Assembly: GCA_026168455.1 (NCBI GenBank)
Contig: CM047426.1
Coordinates: 82,115,986-82,179,985, forward strand
Length of the DNA stretch: 64,000 nucleotides
Direction: 5' to 3'
Origin: Theocolax elegans
Lineage: Eukaryota > Arthropoda > Insecta > Hymenoptera > Cerocephalidae
A program made the translations under genes and the position numbers. Position 1 is the stretch's first letter. The number at the start of each line of letters is the position of its first letter. Shown piece after piece: positions 29,072 through 40,737 of the stretch. The notes beneath the pieces were generated by a model, which was not told the origin of the DNA, did not search any database, and worked only from the letters and a program-made list of their open reading frames with translations.

Positions 29072-29515
29072 TCAATTTGATACGATAAACTTGTAACACT
29101 CGACTGCGTTTCATAGGATCTACTACAATGGTACAATGTCAAGGTAGTGTCTTCTTTTTCTTGCATTGAAGAAACCTCGAATTGCGCTATAAAACATTTA
29201 AATGAAACACTCGATTCACTATTTCATTTCCAATTAATCACTGGGTGGTGTATTACTTTCCTGATCGAAGCAATCAACAACACGATCACTAAAGAATGTT
29301 TCTTCTAAAAAAAAATAAAATTTCGTCGAAAACTCGGTCCCGTGTCACGTTCACACACACACAATCGGGTTCTTCACAAAAGCACAAAACGATCCCGAAT
29401 TCCGGAGCAAAGTCCATTGGGTTCACAAGTAGGTATAGGTCGGGCATGGCAGGTATACATGGGAATGATATATATATATGCATGAATATAAGTTGAGATG
29501 AAGAGTCCGACTCAC

Positions 29516-29627
29516 CTAATTGGACGTACATCTTGGGCCTGACGTTCTCCTGCCAGGCGGCAAGCGCGACGCCCAGGGTCAACGCCGCCAACATCATCCA
29601 CCGGAGTAGGGGCGTCGTGCCGGTCAT
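29516..29627 (-). CDS. Sema1a: Semaphorin-1a-like, first coding exon (partial gene)
   Basis: Seen: an ATG at 29627 opens 37 codons plus one base, ending at G|GTGAGT (donor at 29515-29510), so the intron is phase 1 and splits a Gly codon. Residues 1-24 form a signal peptide: a short polar start with one Arg, a hydrophobic core (MMLAALTLGVALA) and a small-residue cleavage site near Ala23/Ala24. The mature start is WQENVRPKMYVQL. The start is well supported: an in-frame TGA lies 27 nt upstream (29657-29655) and the context CAAGAATG has A at -3. Known: grasshopper Fasciclin IV/Sema-1a begins its mature chain with a very similar PKMYVQFG-type stretch at the edge of the sema domain. Sema-1a is a single-pass membrane guidance cue that signals through Plexin A and also acts as a receptor on axons. 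Inferred: this is exon 1 of the insect orthologue. The rest of the sema domain, the transmembrane segment and the tail are not in the window as far as I can see. A different class of semaphorin is the main alternative. Confidence 0.75.
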
Positions 29628-29873
29628 TCTTGCGTGTGTATGTGTGTGTGTGCTTCACCACAGAACCACGATAAAACACGAAGCAACGACGCGCACAAGT
29701 CACAACCTCCGGTCACGAGAACAATTCACAACTCGCCGGGCGCAGCCTCATACGCGGGGAGGGTGAGGGGAGGGGCTTGGAGAAAGAGAGAACTGTACGT
29801 GTGTGCGGGGGAGGATCAACGGACCAAAGGGGGTGGCGGAGGAAGGGAGGGGACTAGCACGCAGGATCAAACT
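29628..29873 (-). promoter_or_regulatory. Candidate 5'UTR of the Sema-1a-like gene
   Basis: This stretch separates the ATG at 29627 from a possible initiator at 29873. It contains a (CA)n run just before the start codon as read on the minus strand, and an in-frame TGA at 29657-29655 that rules out N-terminal extension of the protein. No clear 3' splice site is seen close to the ATG, so the leader may be continuous with the coding exon. A further upstream non-coding exon cannot be excluded. Confidence 0.35.
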
Positions 29874-29908
29874 GAGGCACACGCGACTTTACGTATATAT
29901 ATATATAT
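29871..29908 (-). promoter_or_regulatory. Possible TATA box plus TCAGT initiator
   Basis: On the minus strand a TATATATA run (29908-29894) is followed by TCAGT at 29875-29871. Taking the A of TCAGT (29873) as +1 puts the TATA run around -21 to -35, the normal TATA-Inr spacing for insect promoters. The TATA run is part of a wider (TA)n microsatellite, so the match could be chance. Confidence 0.25.
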
Positions 29909-30370
29909 GTATATATATATGCGTATGTATGTATGCGGCGAGAGGGAGAGGAAGAGGGAGAGCGAGAGAAAGACGGAGAGTGAGAGTGAGTGAGAGAGTG
30001 AGAGAGACAGAGAGATCACTAACAACACCCGGCCGGCTATCCTGAGCTTCGTTGGCGCTCCACGGCGTCGTACCTGTGCGGGATCGTCCTCGAACGCATA
30101 TCGTCGTCACATGCGACTGGCTGCACACTGTTATCCCCCGATTCTCTGTTTCCTTTTCTTCCTGTCACCACTCGCGACTCCTTGCACGGGACCGGGACAG
30201 AGAGGGGGGCACGACGACGAGTCGATACGACGGCGACGATCGCGCCTCGCGGACGTACAGCGTCGAACTGGCGGCACTGCTGGCGCAGCCCGACACTATG
30301 CGCGCCGGCTGCGCAGGGTTACTCGCGCATGCGCAACGCCGCTCTCACGGCTCTCGCCACGGACGAGCAA

Positions 30371-30436
30371 GAGAGAGAGAGAGAGAGAGAGAGAAGAAGC
30401 TTTATCGTCGTGTCGCGCTCGCGCGCGCGCGCGCGC
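30371..30436. repeat. (GA)n followed by alternating (CG)n
   Basis: A GA dinucleotide run (30371-30394) is followed 26 bp later by 16 bp of pure alternating CG (30421-30436). Alternating CG is the classic Z-DNA-prone sequence. The pair sits about 0.8 kb upstream of the Sema-1a-like ATG. Confidence 0.85.
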
Positions 30437-31833
30437 ACCCTGCAAATTTTGCAGGCTGCGTTTCTTGTATGGATCGGAGGGGGTGTCGGTCGAGGAGGGA
30501 GGGAGAGAGGAGGGAGAGTCGAGCGTGCTGCGTGTTTACGGGCCGATACGGTGGTGTCTTCTGCCCTGATGCTCGGCGATTCCGCTACTGGCGTCGAGTG
30601 GCTGCCCGCCGACGCCGCCGCCGCCACCGCCGCCGTCGCCGCCGACCTGCAAGCACAGAATTTCGCGGGAATTAATGTTGTTGCGAGGGAAATAGAGTTA
30701 CAAGAGTTAACGTTAATGGAGCCGGATTTAACTTATAGTTTCTAACGGTGTTCTCCGAATATATACTCGCGAGCGGCGAGTTCTTTGTTTTACCCTCTCA
30801 ACTGCCGACTGGCTAATACTTATCGAGAAATTAATCAACTCTAGCATCTATCTTTGAAAATGGGAAAAAATGTCGAAGAACATTTCTAGTATTTACGTTT
30901 TTTTTAATGCAACTGTAAATTTAGTAATAGCCAAAGGGAGTTGAATGCTGTATACCTATACCTAAGATGGAAAGACTCAAGTGTCCAGGAAATGGGGAAA
31001 GCTTTTACTTGCGAACGTATACGCGATTTGATCTTTCGAGAAATCGAAAAAAGGGAGCAATAGATAGGTGTACATCGATTCAGATAAATCGGGAGCTTCA
31101 TACCATCCGATCGATAATATTTTCGTTGTAGGTTCCTTTCTCCGTACACGGGAATTCGTCGCAACTATTCGTTTTCGTACTTGTACGTTTGACACTAATA
31201 GTTTTAGTGGTAAAAATGTGGCTAATGTTCAAACGTGAACTACTCTTGTGCGCGAATGTCATTTTGCGCCAGCTGCGTCGCGTATTGTAAACTCTATTAG
31301 GAATAGCAATTATCGCACGTGAATTTGAGGAACGCAAGCTTTATTAGCGTAACTATATTCCATTAATGTACATTATTATCATGAATAAAATTAGTTTCAA
31401 ATGATAAAGTATAATTCAAATGTGACTCCAACGCTAGTTAGTTTGGTTATTTCAATACGAGAGCAAATTTATCAACCTATACGAGCAATATGCTTCATTT
31501 TTCAATATTAAAGTATTAAGTGCAACTACCTTGCATTTTATTAACGAGGTGGCATTTATTATTGTTATCGACGAAAGGGTATGGAAAACTATACACTTTA
31601 TTTATTTAACAATTTTTTCATTGGATGTTTTTCATCTTCATCAAGCTCTATTGACATATTTTCATTATATTGTCGATAAAAGTTCATTCATATGACACTA
31701 CATATTTTTGGTGCAAAGATTTTTCTGCTTTGCTTGTGCTTTTTACATTGACTTGCGGTTTGCAAAATGAAATATCGTTTATCTAGATTTTCTTTAATAT
31801 TTTCTAACGTCTCTGTAACGTAGAAACTTACAA

Positions 31834-32402
31834 GAGTATCCTAACTCCGGGAAACAGATCTTTACCAAACTCTAGGATATGTTTACTACTATAAAAATAT
31901 GAAGAAACCCGGAATTTTAGACTCTAACGCTTTTTTTACGATAAATATAAGCAAATAACGAAAACTTCGCCAAAAAAGCCCTTGACTTTGATCACTTATA
32001 CTAGAAAACAAGTAAATATAAATACTCAAGCCCAAATTCAAATATCTTGATTTGGTCTAAAGTTATGAAAACAAAACGAATTAACGATATTTTGAAGACA
32101 CTCATTTTTTAGGCCAAATTATCTTCTTTTTATTTATTTTTTCCATAACATTCGACGCAACCAAGATATTTGAACTTCTTTCTTTCTTTGGACTTTAGCC
32201 TTGAGATTTGCCTTTATTTGTTTCTGAGTTATTAGCGACCAAAGTTAAGGATTTTTTTGGCGTAATTTTTCGTTATCTGCTTATACCTATCGTAAACAAA
32301 AGCGCAAAATTTCATCTCATAATTTCTATCTTCATATTTTTATTGTAGTAAACATATCCTATAATTCGATAAAGATCAGTTTCCCGGAGTTGGGATACTC
32401 TC
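31834..32402. mobile_element. Fold-back (long inverted repeat) element, about 570 bp
   Basis: The left arm (31834 to about 32100) matches the reverse complement of the right arm (about 32135 to 32402) over almost its whole length. Shared blocks include AGAGTATCC at the tips, AACTCCGGGAAAC, and a 32-bp block (31874-31905 versus 32360-32329) with 31 matches. Similarity continues through an ACGATA...ATAAGCA stretch and an AAATATCTTG stretch towards the centre near 32115. Arms differ by scattered substitutions and small indels, so it is not a fresh copy. No coding frame is present. The outer limits are uncertain because weak similarity may extend past the tips. A single-unit transcript would fold into a long imperfect hairpin. 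Confidence 0.7.
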
Positions 32403-34362
32403 CTTATTTGTGAAACGTAAATTAGTTGCGTGAAAAGGTATAAGTGAGATTTTAATGGTGCATTATAAAAGTAGAGTAAATAAGTCGAATGAACCAAATA
32501 ATTCATATTTGTATTGAAATAAAATCAGTTTCCTTTCAGAATGCATCAACGGAAACAGTTACAAAATCCATGTTTGTATGATATTGGTAAAATTGAATAG
32601 CAAGGAGACAATGATTATAAATTATCAGAACTAAATATGTAAATAGTATAAGATATAAAGTACAAAAATAAAAAAATCATTAAACTACTTCTTGTAATCT
32701 CAGTTAACTTGAATCAGTCAACTATACAAAATTGAATAAAATTGAATAAAATTTGAATTAAGGTATATTGTATGTTAGTAATAATTGGAGCAAAGAGAGT
32801 GGGTGAACTCCTCTGTAATTCAATATAAGTATGAATAAAACTATTAAGGATGTTATGATACATATATATCTGTAAGTGCGATGTGAACTTGTCCTATATC
32901 CTTACAAATAAATGGTTTCTTTTTGGTTTACTTTGTGTTTAGATGTTTTATGCTGCAAAAATAATAGCAAAACTAACCTGTATTTCTTATTTTGCATTAT
33001 ATTATTGTTTTCCGAACCTGCAAACAGGAAATATAATTTTTACCTGCAGGTTTTATGGTTGTATAGTAAGTTATTATGTAAATACTATCTACTCGAATAA
33101 ATAAATAAATTGTTCTTTCATTGAGTCTTAAAAATGGTAACGTCAAATAATGATGTATATTCAAAATGCAGAATAAATCATTGATCGAATGATGTGAAAA
33201 ATAATTGTACAAATTAGATAATGTAAATAATATAATAAAATGTAATAGCACTTAAATTTTCAAATAAAAATTCAAACTTTTTTTAATCTTACAAATGTGT
33301 TTCAACTTTTATACGCAATGTAAATGAAACATCAAGTTTCGTAACGACTGAAAAAAAGTAAAGAATAATAAGAGAAAGTAAGAAATAAAAAAAGAAATAC
33401 AGTTGAAGATAAAGAGTAATTATTAGAAAATAAAAGTCGCTTTATTTCCATAAATACGTATAAAAATGAGAATTTTATCCGATGGATGTATGGACGGAGC
33501 GAAGGAGGAGGGTATACAGTTGCGTAGTTTATATACGATAGATAGGTATATACGTTGGCGCTACATGTGATCGTAAAACAAATTTTACAGGATGCATAAG
33601 TAAACGAAGAGTGTAAATATTTTCACGTAGGGGAATAAGTATTTTGAGCTTGGCTCGTTTTCCTTCTAGCTAAAGAAAATGTTTCGATACGAAAAAATTG
33701 TTTCTTTCTACGTGAATTTACGAACAAAACATTATAAACTGTTGTTTCAGACTACGATATCCAAGTTTCACTTGTGGTGTCAGTAAAAACGTAGATTATC
33801 GTTCCCGTTCGACGATTATACGCGGTTGAATTAAATACATATCTTTCAATTATTTTGGTAGAGATTTTATTTTTTATTATATTATAATTATCTGATGTGA
33901 CAAATACATTTTCAACACATATTAACGGTTTCTTGCAAAATGCCATAGAATATATACAAATGTAAGGTCATACAAGATTTCGTAGTATCAGAGACATTGT
34001 TAATTTGACGTTAAATATACATTTAAACAAATTATATTAAAACATATAAGTATTGAATCGTACAATGTATTGGAATAAAAACAAAGACAGACGAAGTAAT
34101 TCAACGAATGCCCCAGACCAAATGATTATTAACGCATCTGCAAACGATTCTTCTAGTTTGAAAACTATATACTGAAAAATCTGACCCCGGAGAAATCCTG
34201 GTAATAAACGCACCACCCACACATAGTAGAGGAAAGAGCGATTCTCTGCATCCTATCTCACCTTTACCGAGGCTCTGCCCAGCGATACATGCATTTATAA
34301 ACGAGCGGCTCTACGGGTTTACTGTATACGCTCTCTCACGTGTGCAGTATAGGTGTGTGTAG

Positions 34363-34385
34363 GTGTGTGTGTGTGCGCGCGCGCG
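34363..34385. repeat. (GT)n joined to (GC)n
   Basis: GT alternation runs directly into GC alternation; continuous purine-pyrimidine alternation of this kind is Z-DNA-prone. Confidence 0.85.
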
Positions 34386-34864
34386 TAGACTCTTTAAATG
34401 TTATTCGGCCGGAACGGTCAGCGACGCGAAAGGATAATGGACGATCGGACGCGACAAATGGAATACACAGTAGCCAGAGAGGAGAGTGAGACAGTGTGAG
34501 AAGGGGAGAGGGAGGAGAAAAAGCGAATACCGCTTGGCCGAACACTTTGGTAGGAGAAGGTTGCTGCGGGTGGGCAGACGCCGCTGGCTCGACGAGCGCA
34601 GTTTCGCATCAAATCGTGCAAAAGCTCTCGAAATATCCTATCCTCTCTCTTCTGCCTACTATCTTCTTTATATCCTATACCTAGAACGAGAAAGAGGGAG
34701 ATGGAGAACGTTATATTGAGAGTTTCGATCGTTTCCGTGGTCACGGCACTACCTCCTTTTTTCTTCTTTTTTCTTCATCCGTTTTTTTGAATTTAAGCTC
34801 TGACGAAGAAAAATTTCTTTGTTGTCCGTTTGTCGTAAGCGTGCCCGCGTGTGTGTATGTATTT

Positions 34865-34877
34865 CCCCCCCCCCCCC
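34865..34877. repeat. Poly-C tract
   Basis: C13 in otherwise T-rich sequence. Confidence 0.9.
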
Positions 34878-36199
34878 TTATACTTAGGAAGTTAAGTGAG
34901 ATTTGTCGTATGTGGAGGGTTCGGTTCGAATTCACCTACACGTAGAGGAATTTAAACCAGTCAATTTTTAAACTCGATCGAATTCGCTTCAATTCAATTA
35001 GGGTGAACTTTCGTTTTATGCAGAGTTCCTGACCTCCTTAACCTTCTTTCGACTCACCACAAAACATTTCCCGCTAATGCGATTATACTGGGATCGAAGT
35101 TCCCGTAGGTGTGAATTTGTAATTTCCTATTTTATTGGCAGTTGGATTATTTTGGTTAGTGAATTTGGTCGTACATATATAACTATACATACAGCTACAA
35201 GTACTTGGTTATTTAAGTTTAGTTTAGTACAATTGATTATTATTAACTTTCTAAATGTTATTAATTCGAGTTCCGACACTACTCCGATATGTATATACTC
35301 GAATTACATGCCAAATTTCCGAGGAATTCAGGAAAGTCGCACGACTATTGAAATTACAATGGAATGGAAAAGGAATAAGGCAATTTACTTTGAAAATCAA
35401 TTTGCAATTGTTCACTCGATAAATTTAGATCAATTAACTGACATCGTTACCGTACATTCTTGAAATTAAATTAACTTTGAAGGTGAGCTATTCTACTCCG
35501 GGTATACGGATTTTTAGTGGATCTCAAAGTGGATCTTCGAAGATGATTATTAATATAATTAGAAATAAAATTCGGTAATCAAGATTTCTAACTGAGAAGG
35601 ACTGTATTTCGAAAGACAGGATGTTAAATTATGTACCGATTAGTTAAAAAAAATTATAAATATGTTGCTATTCCGTCCAAGCTGCTTTGTAATTTCTGTA
35701 AAGTTAGTGCGTCATGAACAATATTTAAAACGAAAAGTTTAATTATTTTTCTTTACGCACTATAACTTTTCACACGGGTAAATTGCAAAAAATATCGTAT
35801 GCAACTCTTTTAAAAGTTTTTGCAGTCTCACGGCACGTGCCGAAATAATTACTTTACACGCGTACTATATAATATTATAATTTATTTTAAAATCTTCCCT
35901 GCTGTCCGTAAAGAAACAATTATTAATTTTTGCACTTCTTTTATTTGATAACATTAGTTATTAATAATGAATTTTCAAAATTACAACGACAACTGCTGAG
36001 CGGCAAAAAAAATGACATTGAACGTATGACGATCGTAACGCGCCAACTACTGAAACTTTTGATATATAATTGTAATAAAAAGAAAATAACATTGACGATG
36101 TTGTTGGTCGCATTATACAAGATTATGTACATACATATAGACACATGTACATGACGAAACTGCACATATAACGCAGATCCCACAAAAGCAGTTTACACC

Positions 36200-36760
36200 T
36201 GAGACATTTCGGTCTCCCCTCGCGAATGTCGGTCTCCTCCTTCGGGGCGTTAATTAACAAGAGGGTGGTGGGAGTTGGAGACGCACACGCGCACGCACAC
36301 GCACACGCATTACGAGGCGAGAGCAAGGGTGAGTGAGAGAGAGAGAGAGAGAGAGAGGGAGAGGGGAGGGAGAGCGAGGGAACCGCGAGGTCGACGATCG
36401 GGCGCGATTCGCAGGTAGATCGCACGCGGCCATACAGCCGTGACTGCAATGTCCGATTACACTTCCGGCTCTCGTAGATGGCGCCGGACACGCGTCCAAT
36501 GTTCGTGTACCGCAGTCCGCAGCCACCGGGCACCGGCCGCCAGCAACGGTTTGCGTCTCGTACGTGCGGGGAACCCCGGAGTTGTACCTCGCATCGCCTA
36601 TGACCCGAGCTCCCAAGCTCCCGAGGGACAGAGAGGACTCGCGGTCTCGTACACGCCCGTTACCCTTCCTTTGACGATCGTACCTGAATCACCGGACCGC
36701 GAGAGCCTTCCCCCCCCCCCCCCCCGTACACCCAAAACACTCTCAACCCCCCTTTCCACC
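36200..36760. other. GC-rich island with CA, GA and poly-C tracts
   Basis: A sharp GC-rich island holds a CA/CG-rich run (about 36279-36310), a (GA)n run (36335-36357) and C16 (36710-36725). Open frames cross it on both strands but are low in complexity or unlike any known protein. Splice-donor-like strings occur, such as CAG|GTAGAT on the plus strand near 36410 and CAG|GTACGA on the minus strand near 36680, so an untranslated first exon of either orientation is possible. No gene is called. Confidence 0.3.
36710..36725. repeat. Poly-C tract
   Basis: C16 at the edge of the GC-rich island; the exact length may be a sequencing estimate. Confidence 0.9.
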
Positions 36761-39700
36761 TCACGACTACACCTATCTACCTACTCCTCCGCTTCGATTA
36801 TCTAGTTTCGTGTTGCTCCTGGTTTATCTTCCTCTTATCCTACACCTTTTGCCCTGCACCTTACATTCATATTCTTTTAAATATCTATTTTACTTTGATT
36901 TTGTTACTCACTTTGCCTCAAATATAATTACGTTGTTTGCCGTGGGGCAAATTCAATCAATTGGGTCATTGTTGTTGCAATATTGTTCATGGCTTCATTC
37001 CAGATATATGATTTTCAGTAATATGAGTTATTAACTAACTAGAGAAATTTAAGATTTAATACTTTTGTACTATATGAGTTTGTAGAAATCATTAGAAGAT
37101 AATATATTATGAATGATAGTCACCAACCTAATCTAGGTTACATTCAGTGTAGAAAAAGCAATCTTTTCTTGTTTACGATGATTAAAACGTCGTTGCAGTC
37201 GATGCTATTAGTGAATAAGTAATTCATAGTTATATCTCGAACTGTATTTACCTTTCAAATTCCATCTAAGATCGTTGCAATACTTTACATTCAAATGTGC
37301 AACAAGATAGTATGACATACGCTCGTGTATAAATTCTCTTCCTCAATAATGAATTCATATAAGTACAGTGGATATTTATGTAGATGTCAGCTACTCGCTT
37401 CGAATAGCTAAGGAAATCGTGAGAAGCAACGATCGTTACTCACCGATTTCTGTACAAGAAATGTATCTTATACTCATATTTATATCAGTTGACTCGCATG
37501 ATTGTGATTAGACATGAACAAGTCGTTGGAATTTTTTTACAGAATTTGAGAATAACTTGTGGAGAAAATTCTTGTGGCGATTGTTACAAATTAGGTGTAT
37601 GGCAACCAATTTCGAATTTAAATAAATTTGTAGTTAACAGGATTGAAATACCAAATATTGAAGGTTCGTTCGATACATCAGTCATTCAAAACGAGGTTTT
37701 CTCGGTGTGTATACATATATCTTATGGGCTTTATCAAGAGAGGTTTTGCCTATTCCGAATACGCACAACCTACAAGAGAATGTACAATAGTGCGGGTTGT
37801 GAGATTATACAGCGCAGTATAGAGTGACTCGGGAAAAGGCGTGTGTGTGCGCGTGTAATTATGAATGTATCACGGATATCGTACGGATGTGTACTGGGTA
37901 ACGTAACTTCTCCGAATACTATCATTTGAACCGGTTGAACAACGATTAAAATATACCAAAATCTAACTATTTAAAAATTAAAGAATTTCAGAGTATCGTC
38001 GAACAAAACTCGATGAAACATCGGATATTAATCCGAATCCTATATACAATTAGAAACTTGACGAGATGTTATTTGTCGGAGTATCTCATACCGACATATT
38101 CGGCAAATTGATCAGTTCTAATCACATACTGATATCTTGCATACGCATATACGGGTATATGTACATAACCGAAAACCGTGAAAAACGAATTATTCAAATA
38201 TATATATAATTGTCGAGGAAAATTAGCAATAGGGAATCTGTAGTATATAGTTAGGTACCTTATTAAACATATTACAGTATGTATAATACCAAGAGAAATA
38301 CAATCTTTGGTAGAGGAAGAATCAACTTCCTTGGTGATAGAAGCTTGCAGTCTCGGTGGGTGCGGAAACACACGTTTCCCAGTCCGCGCGCGCACGACTA
38401 ATTCCGTCAGCTGTCTAAGCATCGCTATCGTCCCGAAGGGGTAGAGAAGGAGAGAGAGTGAGAGAGGGAGAGGGTGGCGAAGAAACTACTGCGTGTATAA
38501 CGGGCGGCAAGGCTTCTCGAATCTAAGTTTGCCGAACTCGCGAAATTACAAATTAAAGCGCGCTCCCTCTGGATTTCAATAAGATTAAGCCCCGGAGTGA
38601 CGTTCCCTTTGACTTGTTTCTTTTTTGCTTTCCTCCCCTCCCTCCCTACCTCTCTCTCCCTCTCTCTCTCTCTCCCGCTTACTTTTTTCTTTTTTTATTA
38701 CTCTCGAGGTTTTATCGAGCCGTTTCTACGTTGCCAAGGAAAATTTTGAATTTTTCAATAGGGCGCATTTAGATTTATTTCCCTTTTATTCGACGCTTTG
38801 CGAGAAAGAATTTTGAGTGCACGCTACGCTCTATGCGAAAGAGTGAATCGTAGTTTTGTATTATTGAGGAGAAGTGATTTCATTTTTTATTGCGGAAGAA
38901 AAATTTGTACGGTGTAAAAAATTTAAACATCCTATAGTTTCAGATTTATTCTCGATTTTGTAAAAAATAAAACTAGCAAAATGGCGTTGTTGCATTTTAT
39001 ATTCTGCTAGTTAAGTTAATTTTTAAATCATTTAGTATTTTGAGTGCCCAGATTTTAAAGAGTTCGAGTAATATTAAAATACGCTAATTATAAATACTAT
39101 AATAAAAAATTATGTTTACTGTACACAGTATTCGATACAAGAATTAAATTGGTAAATTTATAATTACAATTGTAAGATTAGAAAATTTTCTCGTATTAAT
39201 ATTTTACTATGACAAAAAATTTTAATTGCATAGGTGTACTTTAAAGATATATGAGTTGACGAATAAATAATTTATTAGAAAGCAAATAATTATTTATCCA
39301 CTTCTTGCAATTGTTAAAAAATTAATCACTCAAAGATACATCAACTTATTACACTTATTTAATTCGCTAAACTCAGTCGCTTTTCGTCAGTTTAATATCA
39401 ACCTGACAATAATATTTATATATTTTTCCAAAAGTTTCAATTTGTATATATATAGATTTTTTTTAAATTCAGAATATTAATTAGCATATCTGCATTTCAA
39501 ATTATACGAATTCATAAAATCAAATGATTGTCTAATATTAATTATTGATTAATTTTTTAATTGAAATGTAATACGAGTAATATAGAGCTTTAAAAAAGTC
39601 TGATTATTAAATACAGGAAATTCTACAAAAGTACAATTTGTAAGAAACTGAAATTCTAATTCATGTCTTATTTTTTTTGATAATTCTACCAGAGTACCAT

Positions 39701-40601
39701 AACACATCTTCTATATTTTTTCAACGATTTGTTTTCAAAATAATTTTCAATAATTTTAATGATATATTTCTCTATATGAGAGAATACGAAATAATTAATA
39801 ATAAAATTTAAATTAAGAAATAAGAAACGTAGATATACGTAGAAAACAATTGTAACTTATAATTAGAAAAATAAAAAATGCACATTGTAAATTAACTTAT
39901 CGAATGGCATAAACGTATACATTAAAATCAGAAATAAAAGTTTACGAATATTTAAATTTTTCACGTAAATGTTATATTTAGGTCAATTCTTACGTGTCTT
40001 GCATCTATTTTATTTAAATCGTTCATTCCGTTAATATATCTGTTGTGAACATGTATAATACAATTTACATTATTATTTGCATCTTGCGCAAATAATAAAG
40101 TAATTGGTGATTCGTAAAACATTTATTAAATTTCCAATATTGAATTTAAAATTACAGTATCTGAGAAATGATGAATATATTATAAATCCGATCTCCAAAA
40201 TTAACAAAATTTTAAAAATCGAATAATGCAGAATATACGAATTTGCATAAACGAAAAAGAAGTGGACGATTCTGGTCAACTTGCAGTCGGTCTATCGTAA
40301 CTACAGATAAAAGTACTTGACTTAATAATAAAAAGCACAAATGTTCATCTGTACGCTTCATAAATCACTTTTATTCGACATTCAGCATTTACGAAAAATA
40401 CAACCAAAATAAACCGTACGAATCTTTTTGCCTACGACCTCTACCCCTCCACTACCCGCAAAAAAGTCAGCATTGCCCTCGAATAACGCTCGGAGCTCCG
40501 TTTATTGTCCGAGTTTATTTCGTGCCGTGTACACGAAATAAAATTTCATAATAAAATTTTATCTCGCGCGCATTTTCTGAATAGCCCACGCGAGTAAGCA
40601 A

Positions 40602-40737
40602 GCGCGAGCGCGCGCGCGCGAGGGAGGGAGAGCTGCGTTTTTAGAAATAGCAAAGATTTCCAACCTGCGCAAAATGTGCAACCTAGAGAGAAAGAAAAAG
40701 AAAAAAATATACGTATATATATATATATATATATATA
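40602..40737. repeat. (CG)n and (TA)n alternating tracts
   Basis: An alternating CG stretch (40602-40621) and, about 90 bp on, a TA run (40713-40737). The DNA between is purine-rich. Confidence 0.85.

Larger units (their letters stand above)
1..29515 (-). other. Inferred first intron of the Sema-1a-like gene (5' part, open at window edge)
   Basis: The intron begins at the GTGAGT donor at 29515 and runs leftwards past position 1 without a recognisable semaphorin exon. The sequence is AT-rich with dispersed microsatellites, one MITE-like element and a few GC-balanced blocks (about 2.8-3.5, 7.6-8.2, 15.4-16.0 and 25.2-25.6 kb). Long first introns are known for Sema-1a in flies, so the length is believable. 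A short second exon could have escaped visual search, because sema exons can be under 100 bp. Nested genes were looked for and none was convincing. Confidence 0.5.
29500..30720. promoter_or_regulatory. GC/CpG-rich island at the 5' end of the Sema-1a-like gene
   Basis: This is the most GC-rich stretch of the window and stands out sharply from AT-rich flanks. It covers the first coding exon and about 1.1 kb upstream. It contains (GA)n at 30371-30394, alternating CG at 30421-30436 and GCC triplets around 30610-30643. Several long overlapping open frames on both strands arise here only because GC-rich DNA has few stop codons; they are arginine- and alanine-rich and low in complexity. The position fits a promoter region. 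Confidence 0.5.
30761..36199. other. 5' flanking/intergenic sequence, no gene seen
   Basis: AT-rich except for a moderately GC-rich segment at about 34.2-34.75 kb that holds the GT/GC alternating tract and purine-rich runs. The fold-back element at 31834-32402 is listed separately. Open frames here are short and unrecognised. Confidence 0.5.

Noticed and set aside
30052..30745. Three overlapping long plus-strand frames (up to 207 codons) upstream of the semaphorin exon
   Set aside because: They overlap in different frames, are Arg/Ala-rich through GA, CG and GCC repeats, at least one starts at TTG, and no domain is recognisable. They are explained by GC-rich, stop-poor DNA.
34905..34945. GGTTCGAATTC resembling a tRNA B box
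   Set aside because: No A box, anticodon arm or acceptor stem can be built around it.
36123..36805. Long frames on both strands across the GC island
   Set aside because: Repeat-driven (CA, GA, poly-C) and mutually overlapping; no protein family match recognised.
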